The notes under the pieces are model-generated. The model was given only the letters and a program-made list of their open reading frames with translations. It had not been told where the DNA came from and ran no database searches. A stretch of 64,000 nt of DNA from NCBI GenBank assembly GCA_016197405.1, contig JACPVR010000030.1:62001-126000 (forward strand), written 5' to 3'. This document shows, piece by piece, positions 1 to 8,136 of this stretch (positions within the stretch are counted from its first letter, which is position 1; every line of letters begins with the position of its first letter). Source of the stretch: Mycobacterium sp. (GTDB lineage: Bacteria > Actinomycetota > Actinomycetes > Mycobacteriales > Mycobacteriaceae). The position numbers and the translations under genes were made by a program.

Positions 1-161
1 TCGCGCTGCGCCGCGGCCACGATATCGGTAAGTAGCGCAACGGGTTCCGAGCCCTGCGCCAGTAGGCGCCGCACGAGTTCGAGCACTGCCGCCGTGTCGC
101 CGCGCCGCAGAGCGTCGTCGTAGATCTCGAGGGGGCCGGTCTGGGTCTCTACTTCCCGCAT
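1..161 (-). CDS. Partial N-terminus of a probable B12-binding (corrinoid) sensor protein
   Basis: The first 53 codons of a gene that runs off the left edge are visible. The ATG at 161-159 overlaps the last codons and TAG of the upstream PP2C gene, so the two are probably translationally coupled. The visible segment is mainly helical (EIYDDALRRGDTAAV, then LLAQGSEPVALLTDIV). This resembles the helical cap that precedes the cobalamin-binding domain in methionine-synthase-like and photoreceptor-like regulators of actinobacteria. The B12-binding motif itself (DxHxxG) would lie outside the window, so the family call is an inference from the cap alone. Its place beside a GAF-PP2C phosphatase suggests a stress or light sensory module. 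Confidence 0.5.
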   Translation of the reverse strand, partial: MREVETQTGPLEIYDDALRRGDTAAVLELVRRLLAQGSEPVALLTDIVAAAQR

Positions 162-1459
162 GTCACCGCGAGCAATGCGATGTCGTCATGTGGACGGCCG
201 TCGAGATATTCGATGACATTGCGTTCGATCGCCTCGCAGATCACCTCGGGATCGGCGCCCGCATAGGAGGGCAGCCAGGAGAGCAGCCGCTCGACGCCGT
301 ATCGGCCGTCCGCGCCGAGCGCTTCGTCTATTCCGTCGGTGAACATCAGCATGGTGTCGCCCGGTCTGAGACCGACCGTCACCGGGCGGTACTCCACCTC
401 GGCGACCATGCCTGCCGCGGTGCCATAGACGTCGACCTGTTCGGCGCGTCCCCCGGCGCGCAACACTATCGGCGCGGGATGGCCCGCGGAGGCCACGTCG
501 GCTCGCACCCGGTCGCCGTCGCGGGTCAGGCGGGCACACACCACGGTGACGAACTGCCTGGTGCGCTCGTCGAACAGAACCTTGTTCAAGGCACCCAACA
601 GCGCTTCCGGACGACGGTCGAAATAGCTTGCGGTACGCATGCTCTGGCGCGTCCGTCCGGTCAGTGCGGCCGCCTCGACACCCTTACCGCACACATCGCC
701 GAGGGTGAACAGCCAGTCGTCGCCGGCGCCCTGCACGTCATAGAAATCACCACCGATGTCCAGGTGTTCGGCGGCCGGCCGATAACGCGCCGCCAACCGC
801 ACACCGTCGACCGTGGGCAGCGAGGGTGGACGCAGACTGCTCTGCAGCACGGTGGCGATTCGGCCGCGCTCCTCGTAGAGCCGGGCCGAATCCAGGGCCA
901 TGGCGGCACGCGCCGCGACGCGTTCGGCGACGGCGACGTCGGCCTCGTCGAATCCGCGGCCCTGGCTGCGGACCATCACCAGCGCACCGATGGTGGAGCC
1001 GCGGGCGGTGAGGCCCACCCCGAGCAGATCAGCAGGACGCATGGTGGCGGCCTCGGCAACCAAGCGGGGGTGCGGAATCATCTTGGCCAGGTCAGCCGCG
1101 GCTTCGTCGCCGTCCATCACGTGCAGCAGTTCGGTTCCGCCGGTTTTGAGGACACGACCCAATCCGAGCTCGTCGACCGATGCCTCCGCGATCAGAGCGT
1201 GGAATCCGGCATCGTCACCGCCGACCAGCGCTATGGCGCCGGGACTGTCGGCAGGCAGCACGACGAAACTCCAGTCGGCCAACCGGGGCCGGATCATGGT
1301 CAAAAGTCGTAGCGCCGTCCGTCGCAGATTCAGCGATCCGGACAGGCCGACACTGACCTCTTCGGCGAGATGCTCATTGCCGGCCGCGCCCCGCAGCGGG
1401 TCATATTGCAAGTCGCCAGTTGTCGAGTGAACGAACATTCCACCGATCTCTCCACCCAT
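149..1459 (-). CDS. GAF domain-containing PP2C/SpoIIE-type serine phosphatase (RsbU/RsbP-like)
   Basis: This 436-residue protein has an N-terminal GAF-like sensor (about residues 45-195) and a C-terminal SpoIIE/PP2C phosphatase domain (about 210-430). Metal-binding motifs are visible: GGDFYD at 236-241, GDVCGKG at 254-260, and a late FTDGIDEA followed by DDIALL. Enzymes of this type dephosphorylate anti-anti-sigma factors in partner-switching pathways, usually in the cytoplasm. The GAF domain would supply the input signal. A second possible start is the Met at residue 8. The gene overlaps the downstream putative B12-binding gene by 13 bases, which points to one transcript. No anti-sigma factor or STAS gene is visible, so the target is unknown. 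Confidence 0.88.
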   Translation of the reverse strand: MGGEIGGMFVHSTTGDLQYDPLRGAAGNEHLAEEVSVGLSGSLNLRRTALRLLTMIRPRLADWSFVVLPADSPGAIALVGGDDAGFHALIAEASVDELGLGRVLKTGGTELLHVMDGDEAAADLAKMIPHPRLVAEAATMRPADLLGVGLTARGSTIGALVMVRSQGRGFDEADVAVAERVAARAAMALDSARLYEERGRIATVLQSSLRPPSLPTVDGVRLAARYRPAAEHLDIGGDFYDVQGAGDDWLFTLGDVCGKGVEAAALTGRTRQSMRTASYFDRRPEALLGALNKVLFDERTRQFVTVVCARLTRDGDRVRADVASAGHPAPIVLRAGGRAEQVDVYGTAAGMVAEVEYRPVTVGLRPGDTMLMFTDGIDEALGADGRYGVERLLSWLPSYAGADPEVICEAIERNVIEYLDGRPHDDIALLAVTCGK

Positions 1460-1631
1460 TCGGGTGTCGGTGCGCAGGTCAACGGATTATCGGCGCCGGA
1501 CTCGCCCGCAGCTACTTCAACAGCCGGGCGGCCACACCACGGGGCTGGGATCTCAACCTGGTTCCCAATCTACCGACCGGTACCACTGAGCGCGAACGGG
1601 ACCTCCTGGTGGCAGGAAGTACGCTGCGCGC

Positions 1632-2264
1632 ATGTCCGTGACCGTCGACGCATTCGACGTCGCCGACGCAGCGAGCACCTGGGCGGCCGCCGGGTTCTGC
1701 GTCGACGCTGATGGCGTATGCCGCGTCGGCGGTGTCCGGGTCCGATTGGTCGGCGCAGAACGCGGGACCGGGATCGTGGGCTGGGCTTTGCGTGGCCTGC
1801 CTGCGGCGTCCTCGGGGCAGGACCTCGACGGCATCCCGACCACGACGTCGGACGCGGCCGCACCGACACCGGCTGTCCACGACAACGGTGTCTCTGCGAT
1901 CGACCACGTCGTACTGCTGTCACCGGACCTGGGCCGCACCGTCGGGTCGCTGGCAGCGCTCGGTGTAGCGCCGCGTCGGGAACGCGACGCCGAGTTGGGC
2001 GGTCGGCCGATGCGCCAGATCTTCTTCCGGCTCGGGGAGCTGATCGTCGAGGTGGTGGGTTCACCGGAAGCCACGGGCACCGGCCCGTCAACGCTCTGGG
2101 GTGTCACCTACACCGTCTCCGACATCGATACGACTGCCGCGTTCTTCGGTGACCGGACCTCACCGGTCAAGGACGCGGTGCAGCCCGGTCGGCGGATCAC
2201 CACGCTGCGGCATCAGGAGTTGGGGATGTCGGTTCGGACGGCGTTCATCTCAGCGAGTCGCTGA
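1632..2264 (+). CDS. VOC (glyoxalase-like) superfamily protein
   Basis: The 210-residue protein carries a glyoxalase-like beta-alpha-beta-beta-beta pattern. The clearest part begins near residue 95 (AIDHVVLLSPDL) and continues through GELIVEVVG and WGVTYTVSDID. The N-terminal 70 residues form a degenerate companion module. The fold is shared by dioxygenases, isomerases and resistance proteins. A metal-binding set is not obvious here, so no reaction is assigned. It stands alone on the plus strand, 34 bases before rnhA, and may be co-transcribed with it. Confidence 0.8.
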   Translation: MSVTVDAFDVADAASTWAAAGFCVDADGVCRVGGVRVRLVGAERGTGIVGWALRGLPAASSGQDLDGIPTTTSDAAAPTPAVHDNGVSAIDHVVLLSPDLGRTVGSLAALGVAPRRERDAELGGRPMRQIFFRLGELIVEVVGSPEATGTGPSTLWGVTYTVSDIDTTAAFFGDRTSPVKDAVQPGRRITTLRHQELGMSVRTAFISASR

Positions 2265-2298
2265 GCCGGATACCGGTTGCGATGCCTATCCTCTGCCC

Positions 2299-2760
2299 AT
2301 GACCGACGTCATGATCATCCATACCGACGGCGGGTGCAGACCGAATCCCGGGCCCGGCGGCTGGGGTGCGGTACTGCGCCAGCGTGAACACGTCCGCGAA
2401 ATGTGCGGCGGCGAGCCCGGCGAGACCAGCAACAACCGGATGGAGCTGACGGCGCCGATCATGGCGTTGGAGGCACTCACCCGACCGGTGGTGGTTCATC
2501 TGTACACCGACAGCACCTACGTCCGCAACGGGATCACCAAGTGGGTGCTGGGCTGGGAACGCAACGGCTGGATGACCGCCGCCAAGCAGCCGGTGAAGAA
2601 CGTCGACCTCTGGAAACGACTTCAGAGCGTCTGCGCCAAACACCAGGTGGAGTGGTTCTGGGTCAAAGGTCATTCCGGTATCGCCGACAACGAGTTGGCC
2701 GATGTGCTGGCGACCCGCGGTATGCAGGAAGCGATCGCGGCTGGCGCACAGGCGCTTTGA
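2299..2760 (+). CDS. rnhA: Ribonuclease HI
   Basis: This 153-residue protein matches the length of single-domain bacterial RNase HI. It cleaves the RNA strand of RNA:DNA hybrids during replication and repair. The catalytic acidic residues are all visible in order: Asp in HTDGGCRPNPGPGG near the N-terminus, Glu in NNRMELTAPIMAL, Asp in LYTDSTYVRNG, and Asp in DNELADVLA. The start at 2299 (MTDVMIIHTDGG) is chosen because the family begins just before the first catalytic Asp. The longer upstream frame overlaps the VOC gene and has no family match. Mycobacteria often also carry a bifunctional RNase H/CobC protein, so this may be the second RNase H of the cell. Confidence 0.95.
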   Translation: MTDVMIIHTDGGCRPNPGPGGWGAVLRQREHVREMCGGEPGETSNNRMELTAPIMALEALTRPVVVHLYTDSTYVRNGITKWVLGWERNGWMTAAKQPVKNVDLWKRLQSVCAKHQVEWFWVKGHSGIADNELADVLATRGMQEAIAAGAQAL

Positions 2761-2781
2761 CGGGGTTGGACCGCGGAGCGC

Positions 2782-3774
2782 TCAGTGCCGGATCCCGGTG
2801 CCGGCCAGTTCCGGCACGATGTCCTCATGCTGCAGTAACGATCGGCAGCCCGTTCTGAATTGGGCGAGCTTGTCGATGACGGTCTGTCCCACCGGGGTGT
2901 GTCCCCAGATGCTGATGCCTTGGTGGGTGGTCGGTTCCCACGTCGCCTCGTCGACGACGATGGGATTCCAACCGACTTCCCATTCGAACCCCGACGGTGT
3001 CACGGCGTAGTAGGACAGTTCGCGGTCATTGGTGTGCTGGCCGATACCCAGCGCCATGTCGAAGCCGAGCGCAGTGACGCGTTGATAGGAGCCGACCATA
3101 TCGTCGAGTTCGGCGGCCTGGATATTGAGATGTTGCACCCGGGTGCGGATCGGGTTGACGGGCAGGCCACGCACCGCGGCGATCGCGATGGAGTGATGGC
3201 GTTCGTTGACCCGCAGGAACCGGATCTTGAACTTCAGACCGCTGATGGTCTCGTCGATGAAATCCGACAACCTGGCATCGAAGACGGTGTCGTAGAAGCC
3301 GTGCAGTTGGGCCGGTTTGGTTGAGGTGATCGCGACGTGTCCCAAACCGGCTGCGCCGGTGACGAATCCAGCGTGGCGTAGGCGCAGCGGCGCGGCCGTG
3401 GTCTTCGCGGTGATGAAGATCTCCTGAACCAGACCCTTGGGTCCCGGAAAGCGCACGAGACGTTCCACGCCGCGCAGAGCAGCTTGTTCGTCCGTGCTTT
3501 CGGTGAAAGGTACTCCGGCGGTGCTGACGCGACGGATGATCTCATCGACAGTGTCATGATCGTCGATCTGCCAACCGATGGCGGCGACGTCCTCCGCAGG
3601 CCCGCGTTGCAGCAGGAACCGGCATTCACGGTCGTCGAGGCGGAACCGCATGTGTTGTGTGCTGAGTTCGTCGCAATGCATACCGATGGCGTCCTCGCCG
3701 AAACGTCGCCAGTCGGAGAACTTCTCGGTCTCGACCACCAGGTACCCGAGGTGCGCCTTGCCGAAGATGTTCAT
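2782..3774 (-). CDS. Type I extradiol (catechol meta-cleavage) dioxygenase
   Basis: This 330-residue two-domain VOC protein is the size of BphC/HsaC-type extradiol dioxygenases. The Fe(II) ligands are visible as His146 (GLGHVAIT), His215 (VQHLNIQ) and Glu266 (FEWEVGW). The second-sphere segment NERHHS (190-195) and the TPSGF motif are conserved in the family. It should open a catechol formed by the flavoprotein hydroxylase two genes upstream, giving a dienoate for the neighbouring hydrolase. The start at 3774 (MNIFGKAHLG) overlaps the hydrolase stop as ATGA. It is the last gene of the operon hydroxylase-hydrolase-dioxygenase. The true substrate, for example a hydroxyphenylpropionate-derived or steroid-ring catechol, cannot be read from the sequence. 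Confidence 0.9.
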   Translation of the reverse strand: MNIFGKAHLGYLVVETEKFSDWRRFGEDAIGMHCDELSTQHMRFRLDDRECRFLLQRGPAEDVAAIGWQIDDHDTVDEIIRRVSTAGVPFTESTDEQAALRGVERLVRFPGPKGLVQEIFITAKTTAAPLRLRHAGFVTGAAGLGHVAITSTKPAQLHGFYDTVFDARLSDFIDETISGLKFKIRFLRVNERHHSIAIAAVRGLPVNPIRTRVQHLNIQAAELDDMVGSYQRVTALGFDMALGIGQHTNDRELSYYAVTPSGFEWEVGWNPIVVDEATWEPTTHQGISIWGHTPVGQTVIDKLAQFRTGCRSLLQHEDIVPELAGTGIRH

Positions 3775-4625
3775 GAGCGCAGGAAGGCGTCGGTGATCGC
3801 GTTGAAGAACTCGGCGCGCTCCCACTGCACCCAGTGGCCGGTGTTGGCGGCCAGCACCAGATCGCAGTTGGGTATGGTGTCGGCCAACACCTGACCTCCG
3901 GCAGGCCGATTGACCTTGTCAGCACTACCCCACACCACCAGGGTCGGGGTTTGCAGATGCGCCAGCCGGCGGTCACAGGTGAAGTCCATCCGCCACAAGG
4001 TGCGCAGGGCGAAGGGACCCGACGGGCGGCGCAGCGGCGGATTGGCGACGACGTCGGGATCGATGCTCGACTCATATCGGGTGTCGATGACCTCGGCGGG
4101 AACTGAATTGCCTTCGTAGACCAGGTATTCGCGGATGAATGTCTCCAGCTTCTCGCGGGACGGACCGTCGCCGCCGTAGTAGCCGAACAGGCTCTGCAGT
4201 CCCGCGGTCGGCAGCGCCCTGGTGGTGCCGATGCCACCGGGGCCCATCAGGACCATCTTCGCGACGCGTTCGGGGGTGTCCAGCGCCAGACGCAGGGCGC
4301 AGGCTCCGCCATAGGAGTTACCGACCAGATGCGCGGTATCGATATCCAACTCGTTGCACAACCCGCGAATACCGTTGGCGAGATAACCGAACGGGTCGGA
4401 GCCGTCGACGCCTTTGGAGGAGCGTCCGTATCCGGGGAGATCGGGGACGATGACGCGGAAATTCTCGGCGAGGGCGTCGATGTTTCGCGCGAAGTTCGAG
4501 ACACCCGATGCGCCGGGCCCACCACCGTGCAGGAGCACGACGGCCGGTCCGGCACCGGTTTCGGCGTAGAAGATCTGCTTGCCGCCGACGGTGACGGTGT
4601 TCTCGATCATGGTGGTGGTGCTCAT
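3771..4625 (-). CDS. Meta-cleavage product (C-C bond) alpha/beta hydrolase
   Basis: This 284-residue alpha/beta hydrolase belongs to the MhpC/BphD/HsaD group, which hydrolyses the ring-fission product of extradiol cleavage into a dienoate and an acid. The oxyanion-hole segment LLHGGGPGASG lies near residues 31-41. The nucleophile elbow is GNSYGG with Ser104, and the other triad members are Asp236 (VWGSADKVNR) and His264 (NTGHWVQWE). The ATG at 4625 overlaps the TGA of the hydroxylase gene, and its own TGA overlaps the next ATG. The three catabolic genes are therefore tightly coupled. This gene order supports one pathway: hydroxylation, ring opening, then hydrolysis. Confidence 0.92.
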   Translation of the reverse strand: MSTTTMIENTVTVGGKQIFYAETGAGPAVVLLHGGGPGASGVSNFARNIDALAENFRVIVPDLPGYGRSSKGVDGSDPFGYLANGIRGLCNELDIDTAHLVGNSYGGACALRLALDTPERVAKMVLMGPGGIGTTRALPTAGLQSLFGYYGGDGPSREKLETFIREYLVYEGNSVPAEVIDTRYESSIDPDVVANPPLRRPSGPFALRTLWRMDFTCDRRLAHLQTPTLVVWGSADKVNRPAGGQVLADTIPNCDLVLAANTGHWVQWERAEFFNAITDAFLRS

Positions 4626-6235
4626 GCGTTGACCTCGTTGCGGATCGGGGTGACGGCGGCGGGCACCATCGTGGCGACCAAGCCGGCGGGCGGACCGGGG
4701 AGGGCCTCACCGGGACCGGCTGCGGCATAGACGAATCCGTCGGGTCGCACCACGACGGCAAAGGCCTTCCGGTCGGTCATCCAGTCGATCAGGGTCGCAC
4801 CGCAGTCCCGCACGCCGTGGTCGCCGGCGGCGGCATCGTGCGGGCCGGTCAGTCGGATCGCCGCCACCCCGATATCGCTCCACGCGTCGGCGCCGGCGGG
4901 AGGTGCGCCGGTGTGCAGCACCGTCCAGCGCGCGCCGAGCACGTCATCCAGGCGGACGGTCGCGCCCGTTGCGTCGATGACCCAAGGCTGCGGGATCTGC
5001 CAGCCGACGGCGCTGTGCCGACTAACGGCGAAGAAGCCGGCACCATAGCGGGCATCGGGGATCCACCACAGCCGCTGACCGCGCGCCACTGCGCCGGGCA
5101 GCCTGGTCAACGCCCGCACGATGTGATTGCGCAATACGACCAGCGCGCGCCTGCGTTCGGTGATGACCCGCCCGACAAGCACTGCGCGCCTGGTCACTTC
5201 GATGACATGCGGTTTGCGCTCGGCCTCATAGGAGTCCAGCAGCGATTCCGACGCCAGACGGCCCAATACGGTGGCGATCTTCCAGCACAGGTTCGCCACA
5301 TCCCGGACACCGGCAGACATTCCCTGGCCTATCCACGGCGGCATGGCGTGCGCGGCGTCCCCGGCCAGAAAGACTCGCCCGATCCGCCATCTGTCCGCCA
5401 CCCGGACGTGATGGCTGTAGATCACCGCGCGTAGGATCTCGACCTGCTCCTCGGTGACGCCATGCTCGTGCAGCACCGCCCACACGGCCTCGCCGGAGAC
5501 GAGGTCGTTCTCGTCCGCGCCTTCGGGTACCGGGAACTCCCAGCGGTGATGGCCCAGTGGGGTCGGGCAGTCCACCGTCGGCCGATCAGGGTTGCAGTGA
5601 AATCTCAAGTAGTCGTGGCCGTCCCACTCGCGGAGCACTTTGGTGTCGATGACGAGCCAGCGCTCGCTGTACGTCCGGCCCGAGTAGCCGACGCCGAGCA
5701 TTCCACGCGTCGGCGAGGAGCCGCCGTCGGCGGCGATGACGTAGGAGGCATGGACGCGGGTGAGGATGTCGGTGCGCAGGTCGGCGATCAGCAACTCGAC
5801 ATGGTCCCCGGAGTTCAGTGCCCGCAGACACTCGTGTTCCAGAAGCACCTCGACGTTGGGGAACCGCGCGACTCCTTGGCGCAGCACCTCGTCCACCGCG
5901 GGCTGGTAGATGAACTGCTGCGGCGGATGACTACACCCCCGGGGGACGATGGTGGTCTTCATGAACGGAAGCCCGGCAGCATCGACGAAGGCCACGGGAC
6001 GATCGGGCAGCATGTCAGCCTGCAGGCGGTCGGCCAGTCCCACCGACTGCCAGATCCGCAACACCTCCTCGTCGGTGGAGATGGCGCGGGCCCGGCCGTA
6101 TATGTCTGGATCACGCTCGATGACAACGACTTTCAGGCCGAGTCGGCCGAGCAGATTGGCGGCCGTCGCGCCGGTCGGACCGTATCCGATCACCGCGACG
6201 TCATACGTCGAGACCCCCGGGACTGAATCGCTCAT
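4622..6235 (-). CDS. FAD-dependent aromatic hydroxylase (MhpA-like)
   Basis: This 537-residue group A flavoprotein monooxygenase resembles 3-(3-hydroxyphenyl)propionate hydroxylase. The FAD-binding GxGxxG motif is IGYGPTGATAANLLG (Gly17, 19, 22). The second FAD site is FLAGDAAHAMPPWIGQGM. It would ortho-hydroxylate a phenolic substrate with NAD(P)H and O2 to the catechol cleaved by the downstream dioxygenase. It is the first gene of the three-gene operon. The region upstream, shared with the divergent TetR gene, carries two copies of a palindromic operator and is the likely point of control. The family also includes hydroxylases for resorcinol-type and polyketide substrates, so the exact phenol is uncertain. 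Confidence 0.9.
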   Translation of the reverse strand: MSDSVPGVSTYDVAVIGYGPTGATAANLLGRLGLKVVVIERDPDIYGRARAISTDEEVLRIWQSVGLADRLQADMLPDRPVAFVDAAGLPFMKTTIVPRGCSHPPQQFIYQPAVDEVLRQGVARFPNVEVLLEHECLRALNSGDHVELLIADLRTDILTRVHASYVIAADGGSSPTRGMLGVGYSGRTYSERWLVIDTKVLREWDGHDYLRFHCNPDRPTVDCPTPLGHHRWEFPVPEGADENDLVSGEAVWAVLHEHGVTEEQVEILRAVIYSHHVRVADRWRIGRVFLAGDAAHAMPPWIGQGMSAGVRDVANLCWKIATVLGRLASESLLDSYEAERKPHVIEVTRRAVLVGRVITERRRALVVLRNHIVRALTRLPGAVARGQRLWWIPDARYGAGFFAVSRHSAVGWQIPQPWVIDATGATVRLDDVLGARWTVLHTGAPPAGADAWSDIGVAAIRLTGPHDAAAGDHGVRDCGATLIDWMTDRKAFAVVVRPDGFVYAAAGPGEALPGPPAGLVATMVPAAVTPIRNEVNA

Positions 6236-6263
6236 CGTTGACCCCTCACCCCATCATTGCTTC

Positions 6264-6299
6264 TGTAGTGATCGATACGGTAATGTAGTGATCACTACA
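6264..6299. promoter_or_regulatory. Tandem TetR-type operators
   Basis: A perfect 16-bp palindrome, TGTAGTGATCACTACA, lies at 6284-6299. A second, imperfect copy (TGTAGTGATCGATACG, 13 of 16 matching) lies exactly 20 bp upstream at 6264-6279. Both sit between the start of the aromatic hydroxylase (6235, minus strand) and the start of the TetR gene (6329, plus strand). A 20-bp, roughly two-turn spacing fits two dimers on the same DNA face. Binding by the adjacent TetR protein is inferred from position. Confidence 0.75.
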
Positions 6300-6328
6300 G
6301 CGTCAATAGTGGATATCCGAGGAGTGCC

Positions 6329-6949
6329 GTGATGGCCGAGAAGACGCCCAAGCCACGGCGACAGCGTGCCGATGGCGCACTGTCCCGTGAGCGAATCCTC
6401 GACGCCGCCACCGAGATCGCAGCCGAGCGCGGATACGAAGGCACCAGCATCGGCGCGGTCAGCGCCAAATGCGGGCTACCGGCCAGTTCGATCTACTGGC
6501 ACTTCAAGGACAAGGACGATCTGCTCGCCGCGGTGATCGAGCGCAGTTTCGGGACCTGGCTGGCGGCCTGGAACTTCCCGGAAGACGGCCCGCCCGCCGA
6601 ACGGCTCACCCGCGCGGCGGCGCAGATCGCCAAGGCGCTGGCCGATTCGCCCGACTTCATCCGGCTCGGCCTCATGCTGGCCCTGGAACGCCGCCCCGTG
6701 GAACCACGAGCGCGCGCCATGTTCATCGAAGCGCGCGACCAGGCGTTCCGCGTGCTGTCCACCGGTATCCGCGATCTGGTGCCCGGCCTCACGCAAGCGC
6801 AGGTCCACCAGGTCGCCACCTACGCCATTGCCGGCGCCGACGGCCTCTTCATCGCCAAGGAGATCGGCGGCGACAGTGTGGATCTCGTCGCGTTGTTCGA
6901 ACTGCATGCCCACGCGCTCTTCGACATGGCGGTCCGGCTCAAGGGATAG
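6329..6949 (+). CDS. TetR-family repressor of the meta-cleavage operon
   Basis: This 206-residue protein has a classic TetR N-terminal helix-turn-helix: ILDAATEIAAERGYEGTSIGA, then AKCGLPASSIYWHFKDKDDLL (about residues 24-66). The rest is a variable ligand-binding domain. A GTG at 6329 is followed directly by an ATG at 6332, and a GAGGAG ribosome site lies about 5-8 bases upstream, so either codon could start. Its divergent position and the palindromes at 6264-6299 suggest autorepression and repression of the aromatic operon. The inducer would be the aromatic substrate or an intermediate. Confidence 0.9.
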   Translation: MMAEKTPKPRRQRADGALSRERILDAATEIAAERGYEGTSIGAVSAKCGLPASSIYWHFKDKDDLLAAVIERSFGTWLAAWNFPEDGPPAERLTRAAAQIAKALADSPDFIRLGLMLALERRPVEPRARAMFIEARDQAFRVLSTGIRDLVPGLTQAQVHQVATYAIAGADGLFIAKEIGGDSVDLVALFELHAHALFDMAVRLKG

Positions 6950-6991
6950 GACGAGGCGCGCCTTTGCCGGCGAGGTGGTCGTCGAACAGTT

Positions 6992-7372
6992 CTAGGAAAC
7001 GAGAAGAAGCGCGGATGTCACCAGCATGATGGCGGCGGTGACGCCGTGGACGCCGAACGCGACAGATTTCGATCCGCCGCTGCCGAGCACGATGGCAGCA
7101 TCGGCGAGCGGAATGATGGTGGCGGCCAGGATCATCCAACCGAGCAGCTGGGTGGCGGCCGCCAACATCAGGATCAGGACTATCAGCCCTGACGCGACGT
7201 CACGAATGCCCTTGACCCGCAAATAGGCCGCAACGGATGGCTGGGTGGGGTCCGCTGGTACACCGTATCCGGTGGCGGCGATGCGCGGCGCGACGATGAA
7301 TCGGACGCCGATGAAGATGATGCCCGCGGCGATGAGTCCGGCGAGCGAATAGCCAATGGTGGTGGCGGTCAT
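6992..7372 (-). CDS. DUF4267-type four-helix membrane protein
   Basis: This 126-residue integral membrane protein has four predicted hydrophobic segments: GYSLAGLIAAGIIFIGVRF at the N-terminus, GLIVLILMLAAATQLLG, MILAATIIPLADAAIVL and a C-terminal AAIMLVTSALLLVS. Such proteins are common in actinobacteria as DUF4267 and have no established role. The start at 7372 (MTATTIGYSLAG) is preferred because a GGAG ribosome site precedes it. The gene is divergent from the TetR gene starting at 7546, and that regulator may control it. Confidence 0.8.
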   Translation of the reverse strand: MTATTIGYSLAGLIAAGIIFIGVRFIVAPRIAATGYGVPADPTQPSVAAYLRVKGIRDVASGLIVLILMLAAATQLLGWMILAATIIPLADAAIVLGSGGSKSVAFGVHGVTAAIMLVTSALLLVS

Positions 7373-7518
7373 ATCGAGAACTCCAGGGTTCGCTGTTGTT
7401 TGGGAGACGAGGTCGGGTACGCGCAAAGTCGGTGGGTCAGATCATCGGCACCCCGCAGAGGTGCGCCGACCAAGTGCTAGCAACGCTAACCCCAGCCAAG
7501 ACACTCGTCAATAGCATC

Positions 7519-7533
7519 GCTAGTTTTTCTAGC
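7519..7533. promoter_or_regulatory. Inverted repeat, possible TetR autoregulatory site
   Basis: The arms GCTAG and CTAGC flank five T residues, 13 bp before the TetR start at 7546. Further GCTA and CTAG half-sites lie just upstream, around 7476-7520. The site is in the gap between the DUF4267 gene and the TetR gene. Control of both by the TetR protein is inferred only from this geometry. Confidence 0.4.
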
Positions 7534-7545
7534 TCTGATATCTTC

Positions 7546-8136
7546 ATGGACATGTCCGCCGAGGATCGCCGCACACGTGAACGGGCTGCCCGCCGTCAGC
7601 TGATCATTGCCACGGCCCGCAAGCTGGCCGAGGCCGAAGGCTGGGATGCCGTCACCACCCGTCGCCTCTCGACCGAGATCGAATACAGCCAACCCGTTCT
7701 GTACAAGCACTTCACCGGCATGGAACAGATCGTCGACGCGATAGCGATCGACGGGTTTGGGGAACTGGCCGAAGCGATTGGGGCCGCGGGCTCCGATGCC
7801 GACGTGGCCGGGGGCGCCCTGATCCGGATTGCCCAGGCCTATCTGGACTTCGCCCGTGACAACCCAGCGGTCTACGACGCGATGTTCACCCGCACAACCG
7901 GACTGCGTTTCGCCACCGACGACACGCCGCCTCAGCTGACGGCGGCCTTCGCCGCACTACGGCACGCGGTCGTCCCCGTCGCCGACCAACAGGATGCCGA
8001 AACACTCACCGAAGTCTTGTTCGCCGCACTGCATGGACTGGTCACCCTCGACCGCGCCGGCCGACTCCGCTCGGGCCACGAATCGAACCGTCTCGAATTG
8101 CTGGTCAGGCAGTTCGAGACGGGCAACGGACGCTAG
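7546..8136 (+). CDS. TetR-family transcriptional regulator
   Basis: This 196-residue protein has an N-terminal helix-turn-helix: LIIATARKLAEAEGWDAVTTR followed by EIEYSQPVLYKHFTGMEQIV. The C-terminal domain resembles the TetR_C group with a DFARDNPAVYDAMF segment. The start at 7546 (MDMSAEDRRTRERAARRQ) places the helix-turn-helix at the usual position. A second Met follows at 7552, and no clear ribosome site is seen before either. The longer upstream frame runs into the divergent gene's promoter and is not accepted. The divergent DUF4267 membrane gene is the likely target. Confidence 0.87.
   Translation: MDMSAEDRRTRERAARRQLIIATARKLAEAEGWDAVTTRRLSTEIEYSQPVLYKHFTGMEQIVDAIAIDGFGELAEAIGAAGSDADVAGGALIRIAQAYLDFARDNPAVYDAMFTRTTGLRFATDDTPPQLTAAFAALRHAVVPVADQQDAETLTEVLFAALHGLVTLDRAGRLRSGHESNRLELLVRQFETGNGR

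Noticed and set aside
188..1312. Long plus-strand open frame opposite the PP2C phosphatase gene
   Set aside because: Its translation is His/Arg/Gln-rich without motifs and is the antisense of a well-supported gene; such frames are common in high-GC DNA.
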